This document shows positions 9,233 through 17,330 of a stretch of DNA of 64,000 bases, piece after piece. Each line of letters opens with the position of its first letter. Position 1 is the first letter of the stretch. Source of the stretch: an uncultured Shimia sp. (GTDB lineage: Bacteria; Pseudomonadota; Alphaproteobacteria; Rhodobacterales; Rhodobacteraceae); NCBI GenBank assembly GCA_937897325.1, contig CALCOY010000016.1, positions 1-64,000 on the forward strand, given 5' to 3'. The position numbers were made by a program, and so were the translations under genes. A model generated the notes under the pieces. That model was not told the DNA's origin, made no database searches, and saw nothing but the letters and a program-made list of their open reading frames with translations.

Positions 9233-10345
9233 ATGACGCTGCCTTTTCACACTTTTGCGCTGGTTACGGCGATGTGTATTGTGCCATTTGCTGGGGTTCA
9301 TGCCGAGCCAAAAACCAGCGCGCCATATTTTAGCGAGCCTTTGCCAGACTTGGCGCCGAACCAACTTCGTGACTTTTACGTTGGGATGGAAAGGTTTTCG
9401 CATTTCTACGGACCCGATGACGGTCTGGGGCCGCTGTTCAATGAACACAGCTGTGCAACCTGCCACGCTATTCCTCTTGCAGGAGGTGCTGGCCTGTCCC
9501 GCAGCACATTTGTCCAACAGAAATCCGGGCACAAAAACGCTGCTGGCGGCCCAAACTTCGCCAAATTCCTATTGGCCAACGGTACACAAACAACTTCACG
9601 TTTTGACCCGTCACTGGAACTCCGGCGCCCACCTTCCTTGCATGGTTTAGGTCTGCTCGAAGCGATACCAACCAAAGATATATTAGCAGGTGCCGATCCA
9701 CTCGATGTCAATGGCGATGGGATATCTGGCCGCGTCGGTGGAACCGATGGAAGTTTCGGCAGGTTTGGCTGGAAAGCGAGTGTCTCCAGCATATCCGTTT
9801 TCAATGCGCAGGCGTTGATCAACGAGCATGGGGTCACCTCTGATCTTTACCCAGAGGACGGGACAGACAACGAGACAATCGAGATCTCAACGGAAAACAG
9901 ACGCGTTCTCGACGCTTTCGTGACTTTTCTTGCTGCACCACCTGCGCTTCCCCGCACCAACCACGACGTAATTGATGGCGAGCAGGTGTTTAGTGAAATT
10001 GGTTGCGCGGCTTGCCACACACCATCTCATAAGCTTGCGGAATTTGAAGTGCCTCATCTGAACGGAGTGCAGATTTATCCTTACACAGACCTTCTATTGC
10101 ATGACATGGGAGTTGATCTGGCCGACGGTATCGCCGAGGGTGAAGCAACAGCTCAGGAGTTTCGCACACCACCTCTCTGGGGGCTGAAATACCTAGGGCC
10201 ACCTTACTTGCACGACGGCCGGGCTGCGGATGTCGACTCGGCAATCCGTCTACATGGAGGTGAGGCTGATCAGAGCGTGCAGCGATACCTACAACTTGAG
10301 CAGCCTGAACTGGATCTGCTTATTCGTTTTCTTCATTCCATATAG
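9233..10345 (+). CDS. Di-haem oxidoreductase of the DUF1111 (DHOR) family
   Basis: The ATG at 9233 follows a strong AAGGGGG site and opens a signal peptide ending at VHA-EP. The mature protein has two haem c binding motifs: CATCH in the N-terminal domain (HSCATCHAIP) and CAACH in the C-terminal domain (IGCAACHTPSH). Between them is the family block GLGLLEAIP, then GDGISGR, and later PPLWGLKYLGPPYLHDGRA. This is the layout of putative thiol oxidoreductases with two cytochrome c domains, related to the MauG/cytochrome c peroxidase fold. It is expected in the periplasm, where it would oxidise or reduce an unknown partner, possibly a peptide handled by the M16 proteins encoded downstream. It is 15 bases upstream of the next gene and probably co-transcribed. 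Confidence 0.85.
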   Translation: MTLPFHTFALVTAMCIVPFAGVHAEPKTSAPYFSEPLPDLAPNQLRDFYVGMERFSHFYGPDDGLGPLFNEHSCATCHAIPLAGGAGLSRSTFVQQKSGHKNAAGGPNFAKFLLANGTQTTSRFDPSLELRRPPSLHGLGLLEAIPTKDILAGADPLDVNGDGISGRVGGTDGSFGRFGWKASVSSISVFNAQALINEHGVTSDLYPEDGTDNETIEISTENRRVLDAFVTFLAAPPALPRTNHDVIDGEQVFSEIGCAACHTPSHKLAEFEVPHLNGVQIYPYTDLLLHDMGVDLADGIAEGEATAQEFRTPPLWGLKYLGPPYLHDGRAADVDSAIRLHGGEADQSVQRYLQLEQPELDLLIRFLHSI

Positions 10346-10360
10346 TCGAGAGGAAACCCT

Positions 10361-10777
10361 ATGATCTACAGCATCAAACCAATCTGCGATGTTGTTGTGT
10401 TCAGAAATGATAAAATCGCAATGGTCGATTTTGTGGCGGGTCCAGACGCACAATCAGGCTGGTATCTTCCAAATGATTTGCTATCAGAATTAGAGAATCC
10501 GGATGCAGCAGCAGCCCGCATTGTTCTGGAGACATTCGCGCAAAATTGCCGCGATCTGCGACTGGTCGAAGTCGAGTCCTTCAGCGGCAGAGACAAATCC
10601 TGGCATCTGGCGTTTCACTACGCATGCAGGATAGAAGACGACGTTGTCGCCTTACCCGAAGGTATTGCAGCGATTGAATGGTTCGATCCGGCAGATATGC
10701 CCGAACCGCAAAGGGTGGCGCATCACGGGTGGTATCTATCGGTCGCTAAATCAGTCTCAACCAAGTATGCGGCATGA
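10361..10777 (+). CDS. Small Nudix-like protein with degenerate catalytic box
   Basis: This 138-residue protein starts with ICDVVVFRNDKIAMVDF and continues GWYLPNDLLSELENPDAAAARIVLE, which follows the strand-helix pattern of the Nudix fold. The signature GX5EX7REUXEEXGU is degraded: the REUXEE acidic cluster is missing, so hydrolase activity is doubtful. No signal peptide is seen. A ribosome binding site (GAGAGGAAA) precedes the ATG, and its stop overlaps the start of the M16 gene in an ATGA arrangement, so translation is probably coupled. A binding or regulatory role within this operon is inference. Confidence 0.6.
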   Translation: MIYSIKPICDVVVFRNDKIAMVDFVAGPDAQSGWYLPNDLLSELENPDAAAARIVLETFAQNCRDLRLVEVESFSGRDKSWHLAFHYACRIEDDVVALPEGIAAIEWFDPADMPEPQRVAHHGWYLSVAKSVSTKYAA

Positions 10778-12051
10778 TCCAAAGAACCTCCTTTCAATTG
10801 GGCGCCCTCTTTGCATACCTGGCTGGAGGTGCCCTGGCCTGCCCAAACCAGATCTACCAAACGACCTTGGATACAGGTTTACGTGTTTACGTAGCGCAAA
10901 GTCACAACCCAACGCCTGGTCTATTGCATATGTTTTGGTTGGGATCCGGTGGAACAGACGATCCACCAGGTCGATCAGGCACAGCACACATGCTAGAACA
11001 TCTCGTGGCTCGGCGTGATGTTGAGGGCTCTCTCGAACGGTTCGGAGCCTATGGCAACGCTGCCACATCCTTTGATTACACTGTCTATTGGGAACACTTC
11101 CCTGCCCAGTATGCTGAGGAGGTAATGCGCACGAGAGCCCGATCACTGCGGCCACCTGATTTTGATCAAGCGATGGTCGAACGCGAGCGGGGGGTTGTCT
11201 TCTCAGAGAAGTACGGCGAATTGGAACGCAATCCGCTGTCCAATGTCTATGACGATTTGCGTGGGCAACTTTATGGCACCAAGAGCTATGGCACGCAGGT
11301 GATCGGCGATCATGACGACTTGCTCAAAATTACACCAGAGGAAGTTAATGCTTATTTCGAGAAACACTACGATCCACTGAATGCATTCGTACTCCTTGTT
11401 GGCAATATTGATCGGGATCGTGCATTTGCCCTAGCGGAAAAAGCTTATTCAGGTTTTGGCGCAGCAAAAGCACCTCTGGATGTCCGGTCAACAAAGTACG
11501 AAGCAAAGCGCTACATCAGGGTCTGGAAGACAAACGTGCATGATGCGCGACGCAACTTGCCTGAGATTCGCGCGCGCGAATTGCTGGCCCTTGTTCTTGG
11601 TGGAGATGGTCGAAGTGGGCGGCTGTACAGAAAATTGGTGATTGATGAGGAAATCGCCACAAGTGTGGGTGTTTCCTACAGACCAAATGAACCTGGTTTC
11701 TACATCTTTGGTCGCCCACTTGCCCCAGCTGATGATAAGACGTTCGATGAAGCGGTGTTCGCTGCAATTGAGTCAATCGCTCAGACTGGACCGACACAAA
11801 CCGAGATGGATTGGGGTCGCAAACAAATGCGGGCTGAGTGGTTGTTTGGTTGTGACGCTTTGATGGGTGCTGGCTTTACAATTGGTGAAGAGCTGCTGCT
11901 TGGAGTGCCACCGGCCGATATTCGTAGTCGAGACCGTACAATTCAAGCCTTGATGAAAGCAGATGTTCAAGACGCCGCTCGCGAACTCATTGGTGAGATG
12001 ATGAGTGTGTCGGCATCTGTTGGGCCTCTGCGCAATGGGGAAAACCAGTGA
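10774..12051 (+). CDS. M16 zinc metallopeptidase, catalytic subunit
   Basis: This protein has about 425 residues. An N-terminal hydrophobic stretch (GALFAYLAGGALA) suggests export. The inverted zinc motif HxxEH is intact as HMLEH (His72, Glu75, His76). The distal glutamate region ERERGVVFSEKYGE lies about 75 residues later, so the enzyme should be active. The family includes processing peptidases, pitrilysin and PqqF; the two-domain half-size form works as a dimer with a second M16 chain, which is encoded next in a GTGA overlap. The substrate is not evident. Codon use and AT content here look lower in GC than in the T6SS region, consistent with horizontal transfer. Confidence 0.85.
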   Translation: MIQRTSFQLGALFAYLAGGALACPNQIYQTTLDTGLRVYVAQSHNPTPGLLHMFWLGSGGTDDPPGRSGTAHMLEHLVARRDVEGSLERFGAYGNAATSFDYTVYWEHFPAQYAEEVMRTRARSLRPPDFDQAMVERERGVVFSEKYGELERNPLSNVYDDLRGQLYGTKSYGTQVIGDHDDLLKITPEEVNAYFEKHYDPLNAFVLLVGNIDRDRAFALAEKAYSGFGAAKAPLDVRSTKYEAKRYIRVWKTNVHDARRNLPEIRARELLALVLGGDGRSGRLYRKLVIDEEIATSVGVSYRPNEPGFYIFGRPLAPADDKTFDEAVFAAIESIAQTGPTQTEMDWGRKQMRAEWLFGCDALMGAGFTIGEELLLGVPPADIRSRDRTIQALMKADVQDAARELIGEMMSVSASVGPLRNGENQ

Positions 12052-13313
12052 GTCGTCCTATTTTGAGATGGTTTTTTGTATTCTGTGCAGCTGTCGTAGT
12101 TCTTCCAGTTTACGCTGACGAGAGACGCGCACAGGAATTGGCCGACTTTCCAAGCGTTTGGTTGATGAACACACCTGGAAGCGGCCTGATCACAATGCGA
12201 TTGGAGTTCGAGGGCGGGAGTGCCTTGGACCCCGAGGAAGAAGAGGGTTTGACTGCTTTGTCGATTTTGGCGCTTAGCAGCGAGATGAAACCTCTTCCCG
12301 GATCCGGAGTACGACTTCGCGCTGGTTCAGCATATTCGGTACTCACCATACAAGTTCTGGCAGAAGATCTTTCTTCGGTTCTAGATCAAGTCGGGTCCCT
12401 TGTTCTGGAACCGGGCTTTTCAGAGCGAACCTTTGGGCGAGTTCAGCAGCAGATACTATCTTTTTTGGCCTCTCGTAGCGAGGATCACTACACTTATTCG
12501 AAAGAGGAATGGCTGCGCGTTTTTCATGGCAGAGAACCGACCTATGGCACGCCAGATAGCATAGGCTCTTTAACTTATAAGAACTCATTGTCTGCGGCAA
12601 AAAAGCAACTTCAGGAACAGGTTCTCACAGCATCGATTGTTGGTGACCTGTCGGGGCCGGAAACACTGCCACACCTGCATGACTTTTTCGAGTCGCTCAA
12701 TACATCAAATCGAAGCTCGACCAATACTGCGAATGGTGAACCTCGAGTGGTCGAAGACATCACTAACTTACTAGGTGATAGCAAAGAGACATCCATCGTA
12801 TTTGGCGCAGCACCGGAGAAGACAGAGCAAGACTATTTCGTCGGAACTATTGTGGCTCAGTTGCTTGGCGGCTCGATATCGAGCTCGCGGATTGGTCGCC
12901 GAGTACGTTTCGAGGGCGGGCTCGCATACATTGTTGAGGCCAATTACATCGAAAGAGAATTAAACCCAGCGATGATGGGCTATGTGGGAACGTCCCCCAA
13001 AAACGTTTCTCAGGTCGTTGGTATTGTGAAAGAAGAATGGCTTCGACTTGGTGAGCAAGGCGTGACTGCGGATGAGTTGCATGCAGTCGTTAGCTACTTG
13101 AGCGGTAGTGCATCTCTTCTCGGTGATGATTCTATGCGGCTCGCCGAGCAGATGCAGAGAGCCCGACGGCTAGGTCTTGGGACCGGTTTTGCAACGGCAT
13201 GGCCCAGTCGATTTGAAGCAGTCAGTCTCGAAGAAGTGAACAATGCGGTGCGACGGTTTGTTGAACCAGGGTCGCTTAAGCTTTTAGTTCTCGGCTCCAT
13301 AAACTCACGCTGA
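12048..13313 (+). CDS. M16 peptidase-like, non-catalytic partner
   Basis: This 421-residue protein starts at a GTG overlapping the stop of the preceding gene. A signal peptide is likely (FVFCAAVVVLPVYADE). The M16 fold pattern is visible (TMRLEFEGGSALDPEEEEGLTAL...), but the place where HxxEH should occur reads GLTALSILAL, so zinc ligands are absent. The C-terminal half has the usual M16_C blocks (GGSISSSRIGRRVR). Bacterial M16B peptidases commonly pair one active and one inactive chain, so this is probably the partner of the upstream enzyme. The substrate is unknown. Confidence 0.8.
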   Translation: MSRPILRWFFVFCAAVVVLPVYADERRAQELADFPSVWLMNTPGSGLITMRLEFEGGSALDPEEEEGLTALSILALSSEMKPLPGSGVRLRAGSAYSVLTIQVLAEDLSSVLDQVGSLVLEPGFSERTFGRVQQQILSFLASRSEDHYTYSKEEWLRVFHGREPTYGTPDSIGSLTYKNSLSAAKKQLQEQVLTASIVGDLSGPETLPHLHDFFESLNTSNRSSTNTANGEPRVVEDITNLLGDSKETSIVFGAAPEKTEQDYFVGTIVAQLLGGSISSSRIGRRVRFEGGLAYIVEANYIERELNPAMMGYVGTSPKNVSQVVGIVKEEWLRLGEQGVTADELHAVVSYLSGSASLLGDDSMRLAEQMQRARRLGLGTGFATAWPSRFEAVSLEEVNNAVRRFVEPGSLKLLVLGSINSR

Positions 13314-13389
13314 AGCGCAATCTCCGGTATGCTGTGTTATTCTAATCAGTTTTGGATTCCATCAGCCTGATGTAAACCGCGCGCTGGAA

Positions 13390-13620
13390 ACACGGGTTTA
13401 GCGTATGCGTCAAGCCAGTGAGACAGTTCGATGCTATCAGCCGATGACAATCGTTACGGACAAAGCACAAAGTTATGCTAAGGTCATCGAAGAGATGAAT
13501 TTCGATATCGGTCCGGATGATCGCATCCGACATGTCGACCGCAAATATCTTAACAATCGGATCGAAGCTGACCACGCCGCCCTGAAACAGCTCCTTCGTC
13601 CAAAACGGGACTTCCGAAAG
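13390..13620 (+). pseudogene. IS6-family transposase remnant (middle and C-terminal blocks)
   Basis: The frame encodes MRQASETVRCYQPMTIVTDK, then HVDRKYLNNRIEADHAALKQ and LLRPKRDFRK: the second Asp and the Glu blocks of an IS6-family DDE transposase. Both ends are missing. On the right it runs directly into an IS1182 remnant in the opposite orientation. It is very similar to the remnants at 7236 and 31980-32150. Confidence 0.75.
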
Positions 13621-14169
13621 ATGGGCGAACAACATCTCGACCTTCTTTCTTCGTCGTCGGGCGCTTTGATAAGCTTCCGTCTCGGCAATTGCGCGGACCT
13701 TCTCGCGGAGCGTTTCGTCCGTTGAAACAGCCAAACTGCGGGATGGCGCGTCGGTGCAGGTGGCCTTGATCGGGCACGCGCCACAAATCTTTTTGTTGCC
13801 CTGATACCGTTTCAATCGGCGCTCCGGGATGTCGGCGCGTAGCTTCAGATCGTGCCCTTGCCGCCGACGATCCCGGCCATCCAAGCCCAACTTGCAAAAC
13901 CACCGATACGCAAGATTGAGATGCACCTCCTGGCAAAGCCGCGTCTCCGACCGGATGCCATAGAGATATCCGAAAAGCAGCATACGGATCATCAGCTCGG
14001 GATCGACCGAAGGCCGTCCGGGGTGGGTGTAGAGGTCCTGAAGCCCGGCGCGCAGCTCGGATAAGTCCAGAAGTCGGTCGATCTTACGGAGCGGATGGTC
14101 GTTTGGGACGCGATCCTCAAGCCGGAACTCGTAGAAAAGCGCCTCGCCTCGCTCCAGCCGTCCCATCAT
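13621..14169 (-). pseudogene. IS1182-family transposase with large internal deletion
   Basis: The N-terminal part (ATG at 14169; DHPLRKIDRLLDLSEL, then PSVDPELMIRMLLFGYLYG and LAYRWFCKLGLDG) is the DUF772-type start of IS1182 transposases. The sequence then jumps to the zinc-binding and C-terminal region (NKKICGACPIKATCTDA, then RAIAETEAYQSARRRRKKVE, ending at MLFAHL). The catalytic middle is deleted, and the tail is replaced by antisense IS6 sequence. The open frame that continues to 13342 is therefore a chimera and not a real protein. Confidence 0.75.
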
Positions 14170-14404
14170 CGCCCGTCACTCCATACTGTTAGTCAAAAAG
14201 AATCAGAGGCTTGGGCACAAAACAACGTCGAAAACACAACATCTGGTGGTAGGAGTTTTTCACCGATATCGGCCTTTGCGCAACAGACCTTACGGCTATT
14301 TTCGATCAGGCTACTGAGCTTAATCGACCAGCGTAAAAGGGCCAGAAACAGTTGTAGGCTCTCATCAGTTTTTGGGCGAAGTGTGCTTTGCTTTATCGCG
14401 CGCG

Positions 14405-14875
14405 TTAAACTAAAGCTGACATTGCTGACCTCAGCGCCAAAGCCCGGTTGGATGGAATGGCCCTCACTTCCATTCCGTCTTGTAGCCTTGCATCCCACAT
14501 CGATCCTGAAAGGTCGCGCCATTCGACGTCGAGATGGATGGTTGTATGTGCATAAAGATAGCGCAAGGCACGCGGCGGAAGGGTTGAACCAAGGGCAGCA
14601 GCATCAGGCGTGGGGACGCTATCGACGTCTCGTATGCCGCGAAGTTCCGCTATGTCACAGGCAAGCCTGCGGGCATCATAGGCCAATTCGGCGACGATCA
14701 ACGCTCGCGATACGCCCGTTCGGTTGGACTCCGCAAACAAGGCGTCATCGCGAAGCATACCAAGGACTCGAGCAAAGGACGCGGCAGCGCGCCGCGCCTC
14801 AAGCAAGTCGGCGGTTGGTGCCTCGGGCGCATCAAATCGCGCCCCAATACCTATGCGACCGAACCCCCGGTTCAC
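14405..14875 (-). CDS. DinB-fold maleylpyruvate isomerase-like protein
   Basis: This 156-residue protein has a start that overlaps the stop of the gentisate dioxygenase gene (ATGA). The region FARVLGMLRDDALFAESN...VSRALIVAELAYDARRL, and later YLYAHTTIHLDVEWRDL, fit the N-terminal domain of mycothiol-dependent maleylpyruvate isomerases (DinB/MDMPI fold), which bring a metal-bound thiol cofactor to maleylpyruvate. It is shorter than the usual 230-250 residues and lacks the C-terminal domain. Alphaproteobacteria are not known to make mycothiol, and a GST-type isomerase is encoded nearby, so it may use another thiol or have a different substrate. The operon position supports a role in gentisate catabolism. 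It is the last gene of the operon before IS debris. Confidence 0.5.
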   Translation of the reverse strand: MNRGFGRIGIGARFDAPEAPTADLLEARRAAASFARVLGMLRDDALFAESNRTGVSRALIVAELAYDARRLACDIAELRGIRDVDSVPTPDAAALGSTLPPRALRYLYAHTTIHLDVEWRDLSGSMWDARLQDGMEVRAIPSNRALALRSAMSALV

Positions 14876-15966
14876 GTCAGCCCAGTTTCGGTACGCATAA
14901 AGTGCAACCGTTCCATCACTGGCGCATCCGAAAAGTGGAAGAGGTCAAGCTGACCCTCGGCCTCAAGGGCCCAAGTGATCCAGGATGGAACGACAAAAAC
15001 ATCGCCGCGTGCGAGCTTATGCCTCGTGCCGTTCAGGACAAGCACGCCATCGCCTTCAAAACACTGCCACACGCTCGACCCAACATCCCGACGTTCGGGA
15101 GTGGCCACGCCTTCGCGCAGACGATGGAATTCACAGCGGATTGTCGGCATCACATCCCCACCGGTGGTCGGGTTCGAAAACCGGATGGCGGCATGGCCCG
15201 GAGCCCACGTGGCTGGCACGCCCTCATCTTCCAGAAGAAGCTGCTCGGCCAAGGCCCGGTCTGTGAGCTCCCACCTATAAGCGGGCAGTGGCGAGGCAAC
15301 TGTTTCGGCAAGGCCAGACAATGGTCTCAAACCGGGATAGGCCCAAAGACGCTCGGCTCTGCTGTAATCAGGTGTGGCATAGTCTGTCACCCGGTCTGAT
15401 CCAAATTCGAAAAACCCAACATCCATCTGTTGCGAGAACGGGATATCCAGGCCGTCAAGCCATGCCATCGGCGCATCGCGATCATTGTGGTGTCCATGGA
15501 ATTGCCAACCCGGCGTGAGAAGCAAATCGCCCCGCGACATGCGCACCGGATCACCGTTGACCACAGTCCAAACCCCTTCGCCCTCGACAACGAAGCGGAA
15601 GGCGTTTTGTGCATGGCGGTGCTCTGGTGCGGTTTCGCGCGGACCCAAATATTGGATCGCGGCCCAGAGTGTCGGCGTGCAATAAGCGTGTGGCGCAAGC
15701 CCTGGGTTGGCGAGGCCAATGGCCCGACGTTCTCCCCCACGACCTACCGGAACCAGATCGCCAGACGCCTCCGCCAGAGGCAAAAGGTCAGACCAGCGCC
15801 ACAGATACGGAACAGCTTGCGGCTTGGGGTGCATCGGCATCAGATCGCCAAGCTGGGTCCACAGAGGTTTCATGGAGTACTTTTCGAAACCGGCGTAAAG
15901 CGCGCGCAGCTCTGGGCTGTCCTCGGGCTGCATCCCGTGGGCAACGCTGTCGTGGTCTTCTGGCAT
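14872..15966 (-). CDS. Gentisate 1,2-dioxygenase
   Basis: This 364-residue bicupin is recognisable from its N-terminus (YAGFEKYSMKPLWTQLGDLM) and the first cupin motif EHRHAQNAFRFVVEGEG, which supplies the iron-binding histidines. RMSRGDLLLTPGWQFHGHHN follows. The second cupin (SSVWQCFEGDGVLVLNGT, GDVFVVPSWITW) is the non-metal half. The enzyme opens the ring of gentisate (2,5-dihydroxybenzoate) with O2 to give maleylpyruvate in the cytoplasm. The length is typical. It sits between the GST-type isomerase (18 bases upstream) and the DinB-type protein (overlap), in an operon of seven genes on this strand. Confidence 0.93.
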   Translation of the reverse strand: MPEDHDSVAHGMQPEDSPELRALYAGFEKYSMKPLWTQLGDLMPMHPKPQAVPYLWRWSDLLPLAEASGDLVPVGRGGERRAIGLANPGLAPHAYCTPTLWAAIQYLGPRETAPEHRHAQNAFRFVVEGEGVWTVVNGDPVRMSRGDLLLTPGWQFHGHHNDRDAPMAWLDGLDIPFSQQMDVGFFEFGSDRVTDYATPDYSRAERLWAYPGLRPLSGLAETVASPLPAYRWELTDRALAEQLLLEDEGVPATWAPGHAAIRFSNPTTGGDVMPTIRCEFHRLREGVATPERRDVGSSVWQCFEGDGVLVLNGTRHKLARGDVFVVPSWITWALEAEGQLDLFHFSDAPVMERLHFMRTETGLT

Positions 15967-15983
15967 CTCAGCTTCCTTTCGGG

Positions 15984-16631
15984 TTAGGCGGCATCAGGTT
16001 GCTGTTCGGGCGCGGCTGCCGCGATTTCAGGCACGTCTAGGCAGGCCGCGTGAATGCGTGCCAGCGTTGGCCAATGATCAGGCTTCAAATCAAAACGTCG
16101 GTTGTTCCAGACCTGAGCAACGAGGCAGATGTCTGCCATACTTGGGCTGTCACCGTGGCAAAAGCGTCCGGTATCTGAGTTATCCGCCAGCGCGGCTTCC
16201 ATGGCATCAAATGTCGTTTTGACCCAGTGCACGAACCACGTGGCTTGTGCAGCATCATCTGCACCATAGGTATCCCGCAGGTGAAGGAGCACGCGGAGGT
16301 TGTTCAGCGGATGGACTTCGCAAGCAAGCATCTGTGCCAATCCCCGAACCCGCGCACGGGCAATCGGGTTTCGCGGCAAAAGCGGCGGAGTTGGGTGCAT
16401 CTCTTCCAGCCACTCCATGATGGGCAGTGATTGGCTCAGATGCGTGCCATCGGGCAATTCCAGCGTCGGGATAAGACCCTGCGCATTGCGCTCTAGATAC
16501 TCCTTGGTGCGCGTCTCGCCCGCACGCAGTACGTAGGGTACATACTCATAGGTGAGGCCCTTGATGTTTAGCGCCGCACGCACGCGCGCAGAAGTCGAAG
16601 AGCGGAAGAAATTGTGCAGCCGCAGCGTCAT
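15984..16631 (-). CDS. Maleylpyruvate isomerase, GST zeta type
   Basis: This is a 215-residue glutathione S-transferase-fold protein. The N-terminal thioredoxin-like domain starts LRLHNFFRSSTSARVRAALN; the SSTS/SSCS-type serine motif is characteristic of zeta-class maleyl(aceto)acetate and maleylpyruvate isomerases. QSLPIMEWLEE and the helical C-terminal domain (NNLRVLLHLR, then GDSPSMADICLVAQVWNNRRF) complete the family pattern. It converts maleylpyruvate to fumarylpyruvate using glutathione. The ATG at 16631 overlaps the stop of the upstream hydrolase gene (ATGA), so I reject longer in-frame starts. It is flanked by dioxygenase and hydrolase genes of the same pathway. Confidence 0.88.
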   Translation of the reverse strand: MTLRLHNFFRSSTSARVRAALNIKGLTYEYVPYVLRAGETRTKEYLERNAQGLIPTLELPDGTHLSQSLPIMEWLEEMHPTPPLLPRNPIARARVRGLAQMLACEVHPLNNLRVLLHLRDTYGADDAAQATWFVHWVKTTFDAMEAALADNSDTGRFCHGDSPSMADICLVAQVWNNRRFDLKPDHWPTLARIHAACLDVPEIAAAAPEQQPDAA

Positions 16632-17323
16632 ACGCGCGCCCCAATGGTGGTGGTCAGATCGCCTAGGCCCTCGATAGAGACGGTGCAGATGTCTCCTGGC
16701 ACCAGCGGTCCGACACCGGCGGGCGTTCCAGTCATGATAAGATCGCCAGGCGCCAGAGTAATAGAATGCGACAGGATCGATACGATCTCTGGTACTGACC
16801 AAATCAGTTCTGACAGGTCCGCCTCTTGCCGCGTCTCTCCGTTGACGGTCAAGGCGATCTTGCCCGTATAGGGGTGGCTGACCGAAGCTGCAGAATGAGC
16901 CGGTGCAATGGGAGCGGATCTGTCAAAGCCCTTGCCCATGTCCCAGGGCCGCCCTTTGTCGCGGGCGGCCAATTGCAGGTCGCGGCGCGTCAAATCATTG
17001 CCAACCGCATAGCCCCAGATGTGAGAAAGCGCGTTGGCTTCGGCAATCTTCGCACCGCCAGTGCCGATCACGATCACCAGCTCAGCCTCATGATGCAGGT
17101 TCTCTGTTTCTGGTGGATAGGCCACCGTCTCTCCATCGCCAACCAGAGCATCAGCGGGTTTGGCAAAGAAGAACGGTGGGTCACGGTCTGGGTCTTTGCC
17201 CATCTCGCGCGCGTGCGCAGCATAATTGCGCCCGACGCAAAGGATTCGGCGCACCGGGATCGTGTCCTCACTGCCTGAGATCTGGAGGGCTGGAATGGGA
17301 GCGGCGTCGAAGATATGGGGCAT
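16628..17323 (-). CDS. Fumarylpyruvate hydrolase (FAH family)
   Basis: This protein has about 231 residues from the ATG at 17323, preceded by AGAGGT and only seven bases after the transporter stop; longer in-frame starts would run into that gene. The FAH-fold motifs are present: ILCVGRNYAAHAREMG, FFFAKPADALVGDG, the metal-binding HHEAELVIVIG, then GYAVGNDLTRRDLQ, and the C-terminal GDLIMTGTPAGVGPLVPGD. It hydrolyses fumarylpyruvate to fumarate and pyruvate, the last step of the gentisate route. It overlaps the isomerase gene by four bases. Confidence 0.88.
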   Translation of the reverse strand: MPHIFDAAPIPALQISGSEDTIPVRRILCVGRNYAAHAREMGKDPDRDPPFFFAKPADALVGDGETVAYPPETENLHHEAELVIVIGTGGAKIAEANALSHIWGYAVGNDLTRRDLQLAARDKGRPWDMGKGFDRSAPIAPAHSAASVSHPYTGKIALTVNGETRQEADLSELIWSVPEIVSILSHSITLAPGDLIMTGTPAGVGPLVPGDICTVSIEGLGDLTTTIGARV

Positions 17324-17330
17324 AAGACCT

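Noticed and set aside
13342-14169. 275-residue minus-strand frame read as one transposase
   Set aside because: Its first part is IS1182 but the last 90 residues are the antisense of an IS6 transposase, so it is a chance chimera of two remnants.
14095-15399. 434-residue plus-strand open frame
   Set aside because: It lies antisense to the dioxygenase and isomerase-like genes, crosses IS debris, and its translation has no family features. The minus-strand genes are clearly real.
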